From NCBI RefSeq assembly GCF_007997225.1, contig NZ_VORM01000011.1, forward strand, positions 1 to 64,000: a stretch of DNA of 64,000 nucleotides, given 5' to 3'. The DNA comes from Subsaximicrobium wynnwilliamsii. GTDB taxonomy: Bacteria > Bacteroidota > Bacteroidia > Flavobacteriales > Flavobacteriaceae. Position 1 is the first letter of the stretch. The number at the start of each line of letters is the position of its first letter. Positions 38,305 to 47,492 of this stretch are shown in pieces. Made by a program: the position numbers and the translations under genes. The notes under the pieces are model-generated. The model was not told the origin of the DNA and searched no databases. It saw nothing but the letters and a program-made list of their open reading frames with translations.

Positions 38305-39819
38305 TTAAAACTTTCCGTTGAAACTGAGTCGCAATTTACGTATATACTCTTCTAACAGCCACTCTTTGTAGTTTTTAGTGCTGTTCATGATGCAATGGCA
38401 ATATTTTTTTATGCGGTAGCAAATATCATCGTGCAGGAGTTTGGCAAGAGCACGCGCTTCAAAAATATCCTCACTGTTTGCTATTACCAATTCGGAATGC
38501 TGAGCGATACTGTTTTCAATGGCTTGCATGCTCTTTTTACCATCGCGAATCACATTTTTGTATTCTTCCTGAATGTCAAAATCGTCATTCGGATTCTTCT
38601 TGAATCGTTTTTTTAGGGAATCTGGCATTTCATAAACAAAATCGCGCTCGATGTCTTCGTCATGACGCAAGTTCTCCAGGTAGTAGTCTGGGTTTTTATA
38701 AATATGCTGCCAATCCACAGGCTGGCTCCATGGCCCGAAGCGTATGGAATTATTGCCCAAGTCAATGACCTTGAATTTCGTTTTATCGCCATTGATTCGG
38801 GATCCTCGCCCAATCATTTGAAAGTAAAGCGTAAGCGAGCGTGTGGCACGGTTTAGAATTATCGATTCTACTGAAGGCTCATCAAAACCAGTGGTTAGGA
38901 TACTTACCGAGGTCAACACGCCATCGGGCGTGTTTTTGAACCATTTCAAAATATCCCTGCGCTCTTGTTTGCCGCAGGTGTTGTCTAAATGGCGCACGTT
39001 GTAACCAGCACGTTTGAACGTATAATACACATCGCGGGAGGTATTGATCCCGTTATTGAAGATCAAGGTTTTCTTCCCCTTGCTAAGCTCTTCATAGGCG
39101 AACAATAATTTGCCCAACATATTGGCATTGGAATATAATGCTTCGGAAGATTTCACGGTATAATCCCCATTGATGCCAACTTTCAACGCAGAAAGTGACA
39201 CATCGTAATTGTACATTTCCGCGGAAGCTAAAAACCCATTTCCTATCAAGGTTGAAATATCATCACCAACAATCAATTCCTTATAATTGTCTTTCATTGG
39301 CAATTTGATATTGCTGCTCAAAGGTGTAGCTGTGACGCCTAGTATGAAACAATTTTCAAAAAACTTAAATAATTTTCGGAAGGAATTGTAGTGCGCCTCG
39401 TCGATAATGACCAAGCCAATGTCTTCCAATCTCAGTTTACCATCATTGAGTCGGTTGTTCAAGGTCTCTACCATGGCCACAAAACACTGGTATTGATCTT
39501 GGTCTGGCAATTCCTTTACTTTACTATTGATGATTTTGTTGTTGACCCCGAAGCCCTTCAGCACTTTGGAGGTCTGTTTGCAAAGTTCAATGCGATGCGT
39601 TAGAATGACGACCTTTTTTTTCTTGTTGTTGATGTAGCGTCTAACAATTTCAGAAAAAACCACCGTTTTACCGCCACCAGTTGGGAGTTGATACAACAGG
39701 TTATAATTATCTGGAGCGTTCTCCATCACGTCAAAAATGCGCTTGAGATCTGCTATCTGATAATCATAAAGCTGCTTTTTAGTCGCTTTTTTGGATTGAA
39801 TCTCTACCGTATTGGCCAT
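38305..39819 (-). CDS. DEAD/DEAH-box helicase, superfamily II
   Basis: This 504-residue helicase has motif I QLPTGGGKTVVFSEIVRRY, motif Ia ILTHRIELC, motif II LVIIDEAHYN (DEAH), motif III GVTATPLSSN, and the C-terminal RecA fold with TTGFDEPSVESIILNRATRS and motif VI QMIGRGSRI. It is like the ResIII/SSL2-type small helicases (YprA-unrelated) found as stand-alone proteins. The last ~110 residues are charged helices without a known domain. It may act on DNA or RNA; nothing restriction-like is next to it. Confidence 0.88.
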   Translation of the reverse strand: MANTVEIQSKKATKKQLYDYQIADLKRIFDVMENAPDNYNLLYQLPTGGGKTVVFSEIVRRYINNKKKKVVILTHRIELCKQTSKVLKGFGVNNKIINSKVKELPDQDQYQCFVAMVETLNNRLNDGKLRLEDIGLVIIDEAHYNSFRKLFKFFENCFILGVTATPLSSNIKLPMKDNYKELIVGDDISTLIGNGFLASAEMYNYDVSLSALKVGINGDYTVKSSEALYSNANMLGKLLFAYEELSKGKKTLIFNNGINTSRDVYYTFKRAGYNVRHLDNTCGKQERRDILKWFKNTPDGVLTSVSILTTGFDEPSVESIILNRATRSLTLYFQMIGRGSRINGDKTKFKVIDLGNNSIRFGPWSQPVDWQHIYKNPDYYLENLRHDEDIERDFVYEMPDSLKKRFKKNPNDDFDIQEEYKNVIRDGKKSMQAIENSIAQHSELVIANSEDIFEARALAKLLHDDICYRIKKYCHCIMNSTKNYKEWLLEEYIRKLRLSFNGKF

Positions 39820-40174
39820 AAATTGTTCTAATCTGAAAAAAAAATTCCCACAAAATTAAGACTTTATGAAGTTATCAAGGCATAATATGCAAAACAATTG
39901 AAAAAAAAATTATGCTTCCCGAAATGCACTTTTGGTCTAATTGGTCTAATCAAAAAGAAGTTTGCAAAAAGAAAGTTTCAAATTTCATGATAAATTGAGA
40001 CGGAAGACCGAAGACCGAAGACTGAAGACTGGAGACTGAAGACTGGAGACTGAAGACTGGAGACTGAAGACCGAAGACTGACGACTGGAAACTGAAGACT
40101 GAAGACTGGAGACTGGAGACTACAAACTGGTATCATTCTTGATTCTCTTAAAAAAATCTTAAAAAACGACTATC
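39820..40174. other. Gene-free stretch with a 7-bp array
   Basis: It lies between the divergent helicase and exbD genes. Apart from the array at 40003-40128 it holds AT-rich sequence with A-tracts and no evident ORF. Confidence 0.4.
40003..40128. repeat. 7-bp-period repeat array (GRAGACY), 18 units
   Basis: Eighteen consecutive units without a single indel: mostly GAAGACC, GAAGACT and GGAGACT, ending GGAGACT, ACAAACT. Variation is confined to certain positions of the unit; the A-C pair is fixed. The reverse complement (RGTCTYC) resembles the KGTTKTC units at 21317-21370. Confidence 0.9.
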
Positions 40175-40735
40175 ATGAAAAACTCCAGGCGTTATTCCGT
40201 AGAAGTCAATGCGGGCTCTATGACCGACATTGCATTTTTATTACTCATCTTCTTTTTGGTCACGGCCGTCATCCCCAAAGACAAAGGCATCAGTAGAACC
40301 TTGCCCAGCGATTGTCCGCCCGGAGTCCATTGCAATGCCGATATCGCCCAACGAAATTTACTGCAGATCTACATCAATTCCGAAGATCAATTGATGGTTG
40401 ACAACCAACTGGTTTTTATTGCTGAATTAAAAGCATTAGCGGTGGACTTTTTAGATAATAACGGCGATTCAAGTTGTGATTACTGCAGCGGTCTGGGCAC
40501 GAAGACCTCGTCAGACAATCCTTCAAAAGCGGTTATTTCACTTAGAAACGATAAACTTACCTCCTATAATTTCTATATTGCCGTACAAGATGAACTCAGC
40601 AAGGCCTACTATGAATTGCGAACTGATTATGCCAAATCCCATTTCAATAAAAACCCAGACGAACTCAATGAAAATGAACTGAAAACCCTACGCGAAGTGT
40701 ATCCGTTTTTGCTTTCAGAAGCAGCGTTGAAATAA
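40175..40735 (+). CDS. ExbD/TolR-family protein
   Basis: This 186-residue protein has a single membrane helix near the N-terminus, MTDIAFLLLIFFLVTAVI, with the conserved proton-pathway aspartate at D18. The periplasmic part (45-186) has an insert with paired cysteines (DCPPGVHC, DYCSGLG) and the C-terminal fold (YNFYIAVQDELSKAYYELRT). ExbD normally works with ExbB and TonB to energise outer-membrane transport, but no exbB or tonB is adjacent. The cysteine-bearing insert is longer than in E. coli ExbD (141 residues). Confidence 0.85.
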   Translation: MKNSRRYSVEVNAGSMTDIAFLLLIFFLVTAVIPKDKGISRTLPSDCPPGVHCNADIAQRNLLQIYINSEDQLMVDNQLVFIAELKALAVDFLDNNGDSSCDYCSGLGTKTSSDNPSKAVISLRNDKLTSYNFYIAVQDELSKAYYELRTDYAKSHFNKNPDELNENELKTLREVYPFLLSEAALK

Positions 40736-40741
40736 AAACAG

Positions 40742-41149
40742 TTACAGAGAGTCAGTTTTGATTTTTACACGGTAGCTAATATTGACCCGTTTACGTCCCC
40801 AATTTCTGGCGGCTTCCACATCGGTGCCCATATAAACGTCTATTTTGTTTTTCCAACGGTAATGCATCTTATCCTTGACAAGATAAGTGCCTTCAAGGCC
40901 TTCAATGTTAACAGGTGTGTTGTGCGTTAAGCCTAGACGAAGCAGATTTCTAGAGACCGCAATGTAACGCAGACCCGGTTTTAAACTGTCGCCAAAAGCT
41001 GTAATATGCGGATTGTTGTTGGTTTGCCGGCGCGTGGAGTTGAAAGCGGTTGCAGTCACATTTATCGTTTTCCATTCGTATTCAGCAGGTTTCTCTTCTT
41101 TACAATTGAAAAAAGTGAGGCAAATACAAACAAAAAAGAGAGGTCTCAT
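40742..41149 (-). CDS. 3D-domain (RlpA-like) lipoprotein
   Basis: This 135-residue protein starts MRPLFFVCICLTFFNCKEEK, a short SPII signal with FFNC. The 3D domain is visible as VTATAFNSTRRQTNNNPHIT, FGDSLKPGLRYIAVSRNLL and the late DVYMGTDVEAARNWGRK, matching the fold of MltA/RlpA-like double-psi barrels with the DxY-x-G end motif. It may bind or cleave peptidoglycan in the periplasm. Its 3' end converges with exbD, six bases apart, and its start is three bases after the E1 gene's stop, so it is co-transcribed with that gene. Confidence 0.8.
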   Translation of the reverse strand: MRPLFFVCICLTFFNCKEEKPAEYEWKTINVTATAFNSTRRQTNNNPHITAFGDSLKPGLRYIAVSRNLLRLGLTHNTPVNIEGLEGTYLVKDKMHYRWKNKIDVYMGTDVEAARNWGRKRVNISYRVKIKTDSL

Positions 41150-41152
41150 AAA

Positions 41153-43153
41153 TCAATAGGCTAATAAGGTTTTCAAAGCCGCTTCAAATTTGCCTTTCGC
41201 CAGATATTGGTCTTCCAACTGGCTCATGAACGGAATTGGCGTTTCCATACTAGCGACACGCTTTACTGGCGCATCGAGATATTCAAAACACTGCTCCATA
41301 AGCATTGCAGATATATCGCTGGCAATACCACCAAAAAGCGAGTCTTCCTGAAGAATGATAGCACGCCCCGTTTTTTTGACCGATTCAAAAATAGCAACGG
41401 TATCCAAAGGCTGCAAGGTTCTTAGGTCTAAAAGATCGGCATCGATATCAGGATTCTTCTCCAAAGTCTCGAGCGCCCAATGCACGCCTGCGCCGTAAGT
41501 GATAATCGATACCGCGTTGCCGGTTTTTAGTTGGGCCGCTTTGCCTAAAGGTAAATTGTAATACGCGGTAGGCACCTGTTGCCGAATGCTTCTATACAAA
41601 GCTTTATGTTCAAAAAACAATACGGGGTTTGGATCTTCAATGGCGGTTGCCAATAGCCCTTTCGCATCGTAAGGAAATGCAGGGTACACCACTTTTAAGC
41701 CAGGAGTTTTTGTAAACCAGGCCTCATTGGTTTGGGAATGGAACGGTCCTGCCCCAACGCCGCCACCGCATGGCATTCTTATCACAACATCTGCATTTTG
41801 AGCCCAACGGTAATGGGACTTTGCCAAATAATTCACGATGGGATTGAAACCCGAACTCACAAAATCGGCAAACTGCATTTCCACAACCGCTTTCATCCCG
41901 GCAATGGAAAGTCCCATGGCCGCTCCGATGATGGCCGATTCACAAATAGGTGTGTTTCTTACCCTAGCCTTTCCAAATTGCTCTACAAAACCTTCAGTGA
42001 TTTTAAAAACACCACCATATTCTGCAATATCCTGTCCCATGATAATTAAATCATCATGTTTCTCCATCGCTTGTTTCAAACCTTGTGAAATGGCGTCTAT
42101 AAGTCGTATTTCTTCAGTATCATCAACAGCTTCAATTTGTTGATATTCAAAATCTTGGTACACATCATTTAACTCGATGGTTGCATCTGGTATGATCGCT
42201 GCTTCGTTATATGCTTGCTGGAGATGATCGTTGATTTCCTTTAAAATAGATGCCTTGAATTCCACATCCTGGGATTCAGTTAAGATATTTTTCTCCCTTA
42301 AAAATGCCCTGAAATTTTCCAAGGGATCTTTTGCTCCCCATTCATCCATTAAATCCTGAGGTACATATTTGGTGCCACTGGCTTCTTCGTGACCTCGCAT
42401 TCTAAACGTTTTGAACTCGATCAATATGGGTCTGGGCTGCCGTCTTACGCTTTCGGCTAGTTTCAGCATTTTTGTATACACCTCGACGATGTTGTTTCCG
42501 TCCAAAACGAAGGCTTCCATGCCGTAACCTTTACCGCGATCGGCCAGATCCTTGCAATTATACTGTTCATTTGTGGGTGTTGAAAGTCCGTAACCATTGT
42601 TCTCAATACAAAATATAACAGGCAAAGACCATACAGAAGCCACATTAAGCGCTTCATGGAAATCACCTTCACTACTGCCGCCTTCACCTGTAAAGACCGC
42701 CGTAACCTGATTTGTGTTTTTGAGCAAGCTGGCTAGCGCAATACCATCGGCCACACCCATTTGCGGACCCAAATGAGAAATCATGCCTACGATATTGAAT
42801 TCTTGTGTGCCAAAATGAAAGGAGCGATCTCTGCCTTTAGTAAAGCCATTCATTTTACCCTGCCATTGACTGAACAAGCGGTATAAAGGGATTTCGCGCG
42901 TTGTAAACACCCCGAGATTGCGATGCATTGGTAATATATAGTCCTCTTTATTCAGCGCCATGGTCACACCAACCGAAATGGCCTCCTGGCCTATGCCCGA
43001 GAACCATTTTGAGATCTTGCCCTGCCGTAAAAGGATGAGCATTTTCTCCTCGATCATTCTTGGTTTGAGCATGTTTTTATAGAGGCTAACTAAAGTAGCA
43101 TCGTCGAGATTTTTTTTATCGTAGGCAATAACGCTTTTGGAGGACGTCAACAT
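41153..43153 (-). CDS. Alpha-keto acid dehydrogenase E1, alpha-beta fusion
   Basis: This 666-residue fusion contains the E1 alpha part (about 15-330) with the ThDP motif GEGGSSEGDFHEALNVAS to CIENNGYGLST, and the E1 beta part (about 340-666) with MGQDIAEYGGVFKITEGF, TPICESAIIGAAMGLS and EMQFADFVSSGFN. It decarboxylates a 2-oxo acid, probably a branched-chain one, and passes the acyl group to a lipoyl E2. The fused arrangement is common in Bacteroidota branched-chain enzymes. E2 and E3 are not adjacent. A TACATTTG box on minus at 43179-43186 precedes the start. Confidence 0.92.
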   Translation of the reverse strand: MLTSSKSVIAYDKKNLDDATLVSLYKNMLKPRMIEEKMLILLRQGKISKWFSGIGQEAISVGVTMALNKEDYILPMHRNLGVFTTREIPLYRLFSQWQGKMNGFTKGRDRSFHFGTQEFNIVGMISHLGPQMGVADGIALASLLKNTNQVTAVFTGEGGSSEGDFHEALNVASVWSLPVIFCIENNGYGLSTPTNEQYNCKDLADRGKGYGMEAFVLDGNNIVEVYTKMLKLAESVRRQPRPILIEFKTFRMRGHEEASGTKYVPQDLMDEWGAKDPLENFRAFLREKNILTESQDVEFKASILKEINDHLQQAYNEAAIIPDATIELNDVYQDFEYQQIEAVDDTEEIRLIDAISQGLKQAMEKHDDLIIMGQDIAEYGGVFKITEGFVEQFGKARVRNTPICESAIIGAAMGLSIAGMKAVVEMQFADFVSSGFNPIVNYLAKSHYRWAQNADVVIRMPCGGGVGAGPFHSQTNEAWFTKTPGLKVVYPAFPYDAKGLLATAIEDPNPVLFFEHKALYRSIRQQVPTAYYNLPLGKAAQLKTGNAVSIITYGAGVHWALETLEKNPDIDADLLDLRTLQPLDTVAIFESVKKTGRAIILQEDSLFGGIASDISAMLMEQCFEYLDAPVKRVASMETPIPFMSQLEDQYLAKGKFEAALKTLLAY

Positions 43154-43178
43154 AGAATATCACATTTATTTCTTAAAT

Positions 43179-43186
43179 CAAATGTA
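43179..43186 (-). promoter_or_regulatory. -7 box of the E1 gene
   Basis: The minus strand reads TACATTTG (TAnnTTTG), 26 bases upstream of ATG 43153. No clear -33 element was found. Confidence 0.45.
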
Positions 43187-43263
43187 ATTAAAAATTGAGG
43201 AATTGTTAGTATTCCAAGATTTTTTAAGTCTAGACAAAAACACGCTCTTATCGGTATTTTCGC

Positions 43264-43271
43264 TATTTTTG
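43264..43271 (+). promoter_or_regulatory. -7 box of the oxygenase gene
   Basis: TATTTTTG matches TAnnTTTG, 34 bases before ATG 43305. No clear -33 element was found. Confidence 0.4.
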
Positions 43272-43304
43272 TGATGATGTACACGAATTTAATCCATTTT
43301 TAAG

Positions 43305-44252
43305 ATGACTAAAATACCAAGTGTTGATTTACGTGATTTCCTGTCAGACGATCCCGATCGGAAGCAAAAATTTATAAATGAAATTGGAAAGGCCTATGAA
43401 GATATTGGATTCGTGGCTTTAAAAGGCCATTTTTTGAATGACGCCTTGGTAGATCAACTTTACGAAGAGATCAAACAGTTTTTTAATTTGAATCTTGAGA
43501 CCAAACGGAAATACGAGATTGAAGGTATAAACGGTCAGCGTGGCTATGTATCCTTCGGAAAAGAGAGTGCGAAAGGCAGAAAAGTTGGTGATCTCAAAGA
43601 ATTCTGGCATTTTGGCCAATATGTGGAAGATGATGCAGAGCGCGCCAAGGAATATCCTGAAAATGTAAAGGTTGATGAATTGCCAGAATTCAATAAAGTG
43701 GGCAAGGAAACCTATCAAATGTTGGAAAAAACCGCAAAATATGTCTTGAGATCACTCGCATTATTCTTAGAGCTGGAAGAGACCTATTTTGACAACGTCA
43801 TCCATAATGGCAATTCAATTTTGAGACCAATACATTACCCTCCAATTCTTACAGAACCTGAAACTGCAGAGCGTGCAGCTGCACATGGCGACATTAATCT
43901 CATTACCTTACTTATGGGCGCCCAAGGTAAAGGTCTACAAGTTCAAAACCATAAAGGCGAATGGATTGATGCCATGGCCGAGCCCGATGAAATCATGATC
44001 AATGTGGGCGATATGTTATCAAGACACAGCAACAATAAATTGAAATCAACCATACATCGCGTCGTAAATCCGCCCAGAGAACTGTGGGGCACTTCACGCT
44101 ATTCCATCCCGTTTTTTATGCATCCCATTAGTGAGATGAAATTAGACGTTCTGGAAAGCTGCATTGATGAAGACCACCCAAAACAATATGAAGATATCAC
44201 GGCGGGTGAGTTTTTAGATGAGCGCTTAAAGGAATTGGGACTGAAAAAATGA
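43305..44252 (+). CDS. 2-oxoglutarate/Fe(II) oxygenase, isopenicillin-N-synthase-like
   Basis: This 315-residue cytosolic dioxygenase has the DIOX_N region MTKIPSVDLRDFLSDD and the iron ligands H194 and D196 in AAHGDINLITLL and H251 in STIHRVVNPP, with the 2-oxoglutarate-binding arginine in RYSIPFFMHP. The set and its spacing are intact. Plant and fungal relatives oxidise hormones or antibiotics; the bacterial substrate is unknown. The gene is divergent from E1. Confidence 0.88.
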   Translation: MTKIPSVDLRDFLSDDPDRKQKFINEIGKAYEDIGFVALKGHFLNDALVDQLYEEIKQFFNLNLETKRKYEIEGINGQRGYVSFGKESAKGRKVGDLKEFWHFGQYVEDDAERAKEYPENVKVDELPEFNKVGKETYQMLEKTAKYVLRSLALFLELEETYFDNVIHNGNSILRPIHYPPILTEPETAERAAAHGDINLITLLMGAQGKGLQVQNHKGEWIDAMAEPDEIMINVGDMLSRHSNNKLKSTIHRVVNPPRELWGTSRYSIPFFMHPISEMKLDVLESCIDEDHPKQYEDITAGEFLDERLKELGLKK

Positions 44253-44359
44253 GTTTTCAGGACTCAGTCCTCAGTCTCTAAAAGGCCATCCGAGCTGATT
44301 GTGTCTTATAAATTGAACTGAAGTCTGTGTCTGTGTCTGACACCTATTGATTAAAAATT

Positions 44360-44695
44360 ATGGATTTACAAGATCAACTCAAAAATTTGTTTCCCGACCA
44401 TGAACCTGACGAGAATCCTTCCGAAGAAAAAAAATCGGAAAAACAGGGTATTTGGTTACAAGAGGATCCCATCCTGTGCAAATATGAAAAGCGAAAAGGT
44501 AAACCCATAACCATACTTGAAGGGTATACCGGCGCCGACCAGGATTTTAAGAAGTTAGCCAAAGAACTCAAAACCACATTGGGTGTTGGTGGCAGTTTTA
44601 AAAATGACAAAATCATCATCCAAGGCGATTATAGAGTTCAAATCATGGAAATTTTAAAGGATAAAGGGTTTAACGTAAAACGTGTTGGAGGTTAA
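44360..44695 (+). CDS. yciH: SUI1/eIF1-like translation factor
   Basis: This 111-residue protein of the YciH/SUI1 family has the C-terminal alpha/beta core KPITILEGYTGADQDFKKLA, TTLGVGGSFKNDKIIIQGDY and VQIMEILKDKGFNVKRVGG. The ~45-residue N-terminus is charged and unstructured. YciH-type proteins influence start-codon selection and stress translation. It is the first gene of a four-gene overlapping operon: its stop TAA shares a base with the next ATG (TAATG). Confidence 0.88.
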   Translation: MDLQDQLKNLFPDHEPDENPSEEKKSEKQGIWLQEDPILCKYEKRKGKPITILEGYTGADQDFKKLAKELKTTLGVGGSFKNDKIIIQGDYRVQIMEILKDKGFNVKRVGG

Positions 44696-45633
44696 TGAAC
44701 AATCAATTGCATATTTCTAAGGGTCAAGATTTGACCAACTTCCTAAGGGAGTTAAAAATTGAAGGCGAGATTTTGACTTGGGACGAGATCTTGTGCGAAG
44801 GCCCTACTGTTGCCGGTATTGACTCAAAGGAATTTATTGAAACCAGAAGGCAATTTTTAAACGATTTTTACGCTATTGAATTTGATGAAGCCGCGTTTAC
44901 AAGTGAACTTTCAAAACTCAATAGCAAAAGTGGTTATACTGAAATCGTGCTTTGGTTTGAATACGAGCTCTTTTGCCATATCAACATGCTTGCGGTCTTG
45001 AATTTAATTCATCAAAGAGAAATAAATCTCCCCATCTACCTGGTATGCAGTGGCAGGGTCAAAGGCGAAAAAGACCTTAAAGGTTTGAATGAGTTGAGCA
45101 GCAAACAATTACTGGCTCATTATAAAGATAAAATAAGATTGACCGAGGAGGATCTGGAGCTCGCTATCACACTTTGGCGCACCTACTGCGGCAAAGATCA
45201 TAATCTTTTCAAAAATTATATTGTCAAGAAATCCTCGTTCAAGTACATGAGCAATTGCCTTAAAGCGCATCTCAAACGATTCCCAGATTCTATAAGCGGT
45301 TTGAGTGTGATTGAGCGCAACATGCTAACAATCATCGATCAAAAAAATGTAAAGTCGAAGCACCATTTATTGGGCTATAGCATTTATTACCAAGGCTATT
45401 ATGGGTTCAGTGATTTTCAACTCAAACGGAAAATAGACAATTTAGCACTGCTTTATGACGAGACTGAAACTGGCTTAAAGCTAAATAGTAAAGGCCATGT
45501 AGCCCTATTGGGTCAGCACAATTTTGCTTCTGAAATCAATAACAATATGACCTTTGGAGGCATAGAACGCTTAGATTATCAATTCAACGATGAAAAGAAC
45601 GAACTCATTAAAATCAATTTGAATGCCGATTAA
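44695..45633 (+). CDS. DUF1835/DUF3658-like protein
   Basis: This 312-residue protein begins MNNQLHISKGQDLTNFLREL, followed by GEILTWDEILCEGPTVAGID, the DUF1835 pattern of a ~120-residue N-terminal domain, then LWFEYELFCHINMLAVLNLI. A second helical domain (about 150-312) resembles DUF3658. No catalytic role is established. It overlaps the preceding stop by one base and the next gene by 11 bases, so it is translated with them. Confidence 0.8.
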   Translation: MNNQLHISKGQDLTNFLRELKIEGEILTWDEILCEGPTVAGIDSKEFIETRRQFLNDFYAIEFDEAAFTSELSKLNSKSGYTEIVLWFEYELFCHINMLAVLNLIHQREINLPIYLVCSGRVKGEKDLKGLNELSSKQLLAHYKDKIRLTEEDLELAITLWRTYCGKDHNLFKNYIVKKSSFKYMSNCLKAHLKRFPDSISGLSVIERNMLTIIDQKNVKSKHHLLGYSIYYQGYYGFSDFQLKRKIDNLALLYDETETGLKLNSKGHVALLGQHNFASEINNNMTFGGIERLDYQFNDEKNELIKINLNAD

Positions 45634-46501
45634 AGACTCTGAACTCATTTTAAATCCAGATGGTAGCGTTTATCATCTCAACATAAAACCTGAAAATCTC
45701 GCAAATACAATTATTACCGTTGGCGATCCCGACCGTGTAGACAGCATTACCAAACATTTTGATACCGTGGATTTTAAAACCCGTAAACGGGAGTTTCACA
45801 CCCAAACGGGAACCTATAAAGGGAAACGACTAAGCGTGATTTCCACCGGTATTGGCACAGATAATATAGATATTGTGCTCAATGAACTCGATGCATTGGT
45901 CAATATTGATTTGAAAACACGTGAGATCAAGACGAAATTAACCACTTTGAATATTATCCGGGTCGGGACCTCTGGATCGATCAAGGCGGATATTCCCGTA
46001 GATTCGATTTTAATTAGCGCGTATGCTGTGGGTTTTGACAGTTTGCTTCATTTTTATGATAGCGAACACGTTCAGGATTTTGAAATTAGCGAAGCTTTGA
46101 AATCACAGACCAATTGGTTTGAAAAAAAATCAGATCCTTATGTAGTTTCCTGTGACAGCTCATTGTTGGATCATTTCAAAAGCGATCAAACCGCGGTTGG
46201 CTTCACTGCAACAAACGTTGGATTTTATGGCCCCCAAGGTCGCGTATTGCGATTGGGCATCCAAGACAAGGACTTGAATGCGAAATTGGCGCGATTTGAT
46301 TATGAAGGTAAAACCATTAGCAATTTGGAAATGGAAACCGCAGGAATTTATGGGCTTTCAAAACTATTGGGTCATAAGGCGCTATCAATGAATGCCATTA
46401 TTGCCAATAGGGCTACCGGAAGGTTTAGTGCAGATCCCACGAAAATCGTTACAGAATTGATTGACTATACCCTAAAAAAAATTAAAAATTTAGATGACTA
46501 A
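45623..46501 (+). CDS. Nucleoside phosphorylase (uridine phosphorylase-like)
   Basis: This 292-residue protein of the PNP/UDP phosphorylase family has the phosphate-binding GDPDRVDSI and the FxTxTGxYKGK-type segment REFHTQTGTYKGKRLSVIST with GIGTDNIDIVLNEL. LNIIRVGTSGSIKADIPVDS is the conserved RxGTxG/C phosphate motif, and NLEMETAGIYGLSKLL holds the ribose-binding E-M-E. The product would be a base plus ribose-1-phosphate. It overlaps both neighbours (11 and 8 bases). It may be a nucleoside salvage enzyme for modified nucleosides, given its operon with a translation factor. Confidence 0.88.
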   Translation: MPIKDSELILNPDGSVYHLNIKPENLANTIITVGDPDRVDSITKHFDTVDFKTRKREFHTQTGTYKGKRLSVISTGIGTDNIDIVLNELDALVNIDLKTREIKTKLTTLNIIRVGTSGSIKADIPVDSILISAYAVGFDSLLHFYDSEHVQDFEISEALKSQTNWFEKKSDPYVVSCDSSLLDHFKSDQTAVGFTATNVGFYGPQGRVLRLGIQDKDLNAKLARFDYEGKTISNLEMETAGIYGLSKLLGHKALSMNAIIANRATGRFSADPTKIVTELIDYTLKKIKNLDD

Positions 46502-47366
46502 AATTGATCATTTGAGAACAATTAAAATAGGAGGCGTCCCAGAACATTTTAATTTGGCTTGGTATCTCACGCTAAAAAACGGAGCCTACAAGGAAAAAGG
46601 CATCAATCTACGTTGGAAAGATTATTTTGGAGGCACTGGCGAAATGAGTAAAGCTTTACGGGATGGCGAAATTGATATGGCAGTTATTTTAACTGAAGGC
46701 ATTATCAAGGATATCATAGAAGGCAACCCGAGTAAAATTGTGCAGACTTTTGTGCAATCACCCCTGATTTGGGGCATTCATGTGGCTCATGACTCCAAGT
46801 ACAAGTCTATTGAAGAGCTCAAAGGCAGTAAGGCTGCGATAAGCAGGTATGGCTCTGGATCTCACTTGATGGCATACATCAACGCCGAAAATCAAGGATG
46901 GGATCTTGAAAAAGATTTGGATTTTGAGATCATTGATGATCTAAACGGTGCAGTTGACGGACTCACAAAAGGCAAGGCAGACTACTTTATGTGGGAGAAA
47001 TTCACCACAAAGCCCTTGGTGGATAATGGCTCGTTTCGAAGAGTTGGCAACTGCCCTACCCCCTGGCCTTGTTTTGTTATTGCGGTTAGCGATGCGTTCA
47101 TTAAGTCCGATCCAGAAGATATTGCCAGCATTTTAGAGATAATCAATACATGCACTTCAGGATTTAAGGATATAGAACAAATTGACGAAATCATTGCCCA
47201 ACGCTATGACCAAAAGCTCGAGGATGTGCAAGAATGGTTAAGTCTAACAGAGTGGTCTCAACAGGTAATAGATGACAACGCGATCGATAAAATTCAAGAC
47301 AAACTCCTCATGCTGGATATCATTTCCAAGAAACTACCTTACGATCAATTGATTCACAAAATTTAA
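46494..47366 (+). CDS. Cytosolic NMT1/THI5-like substrate-binding-fold protein
   Basis: This 290-residue protein has the periplasmic-binding-protein fold of the NMT1/THI5 group: IKIGGVPEHFNLAWYLTLKN at the start, GTGEMSKALRDGEIDMAVIL, then VQTFVQSPLIWGIHVAHDSK and RYGSGSHLMAYINAENQGWD. There is no signal peptide, although such folds normally capture ligands outside the cell, and no ABC permease or ATPase is nearby. Ligand and role are unknown. It may be a small-molecule-binding enzyme like THI5 or a cytosolic sensor. It is the last gene of the operon, overlapping the phosphorylase by 8 bases. Confidence 0.8.
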   Translation: MTKIDHLRTIKIGGVPEHFNLAWYLTLKNGAYKEKGINLRWKDYFGGTGEMSKALRDGEIDMAVILTEGIIKDIIEGNPSKIVQTFVQSPLIWGIHVAHDSKYKSIEELKGSKAAISRYGSGSHLMAYINAENQGWDLEKDLDFEIIDDLNGAVDGLTKGKADYFMWEKFTTKPLVDNGSFRRVGNCPTPWPCFVIAVSDAFIKSDPEDIASILEIINTCTSGFKDIEQIDEIIAQRYDQKLEDVQEWLSLTEWSQQVIDDNAIDKIQDKLLMLDIISKKLPYDQLIHKI

Positions 47367-47492
47367 TATGAAATGTGGCTGAAGAGAAAAGTTCTTAAAT
47401 AATTAGGTAAATTTTGTTATTAATAAGTATGTTATAATGTTAATTTTTTAACAGTTGTGCATCATAACTTTCTAATTGTCAAAAATTTATTT

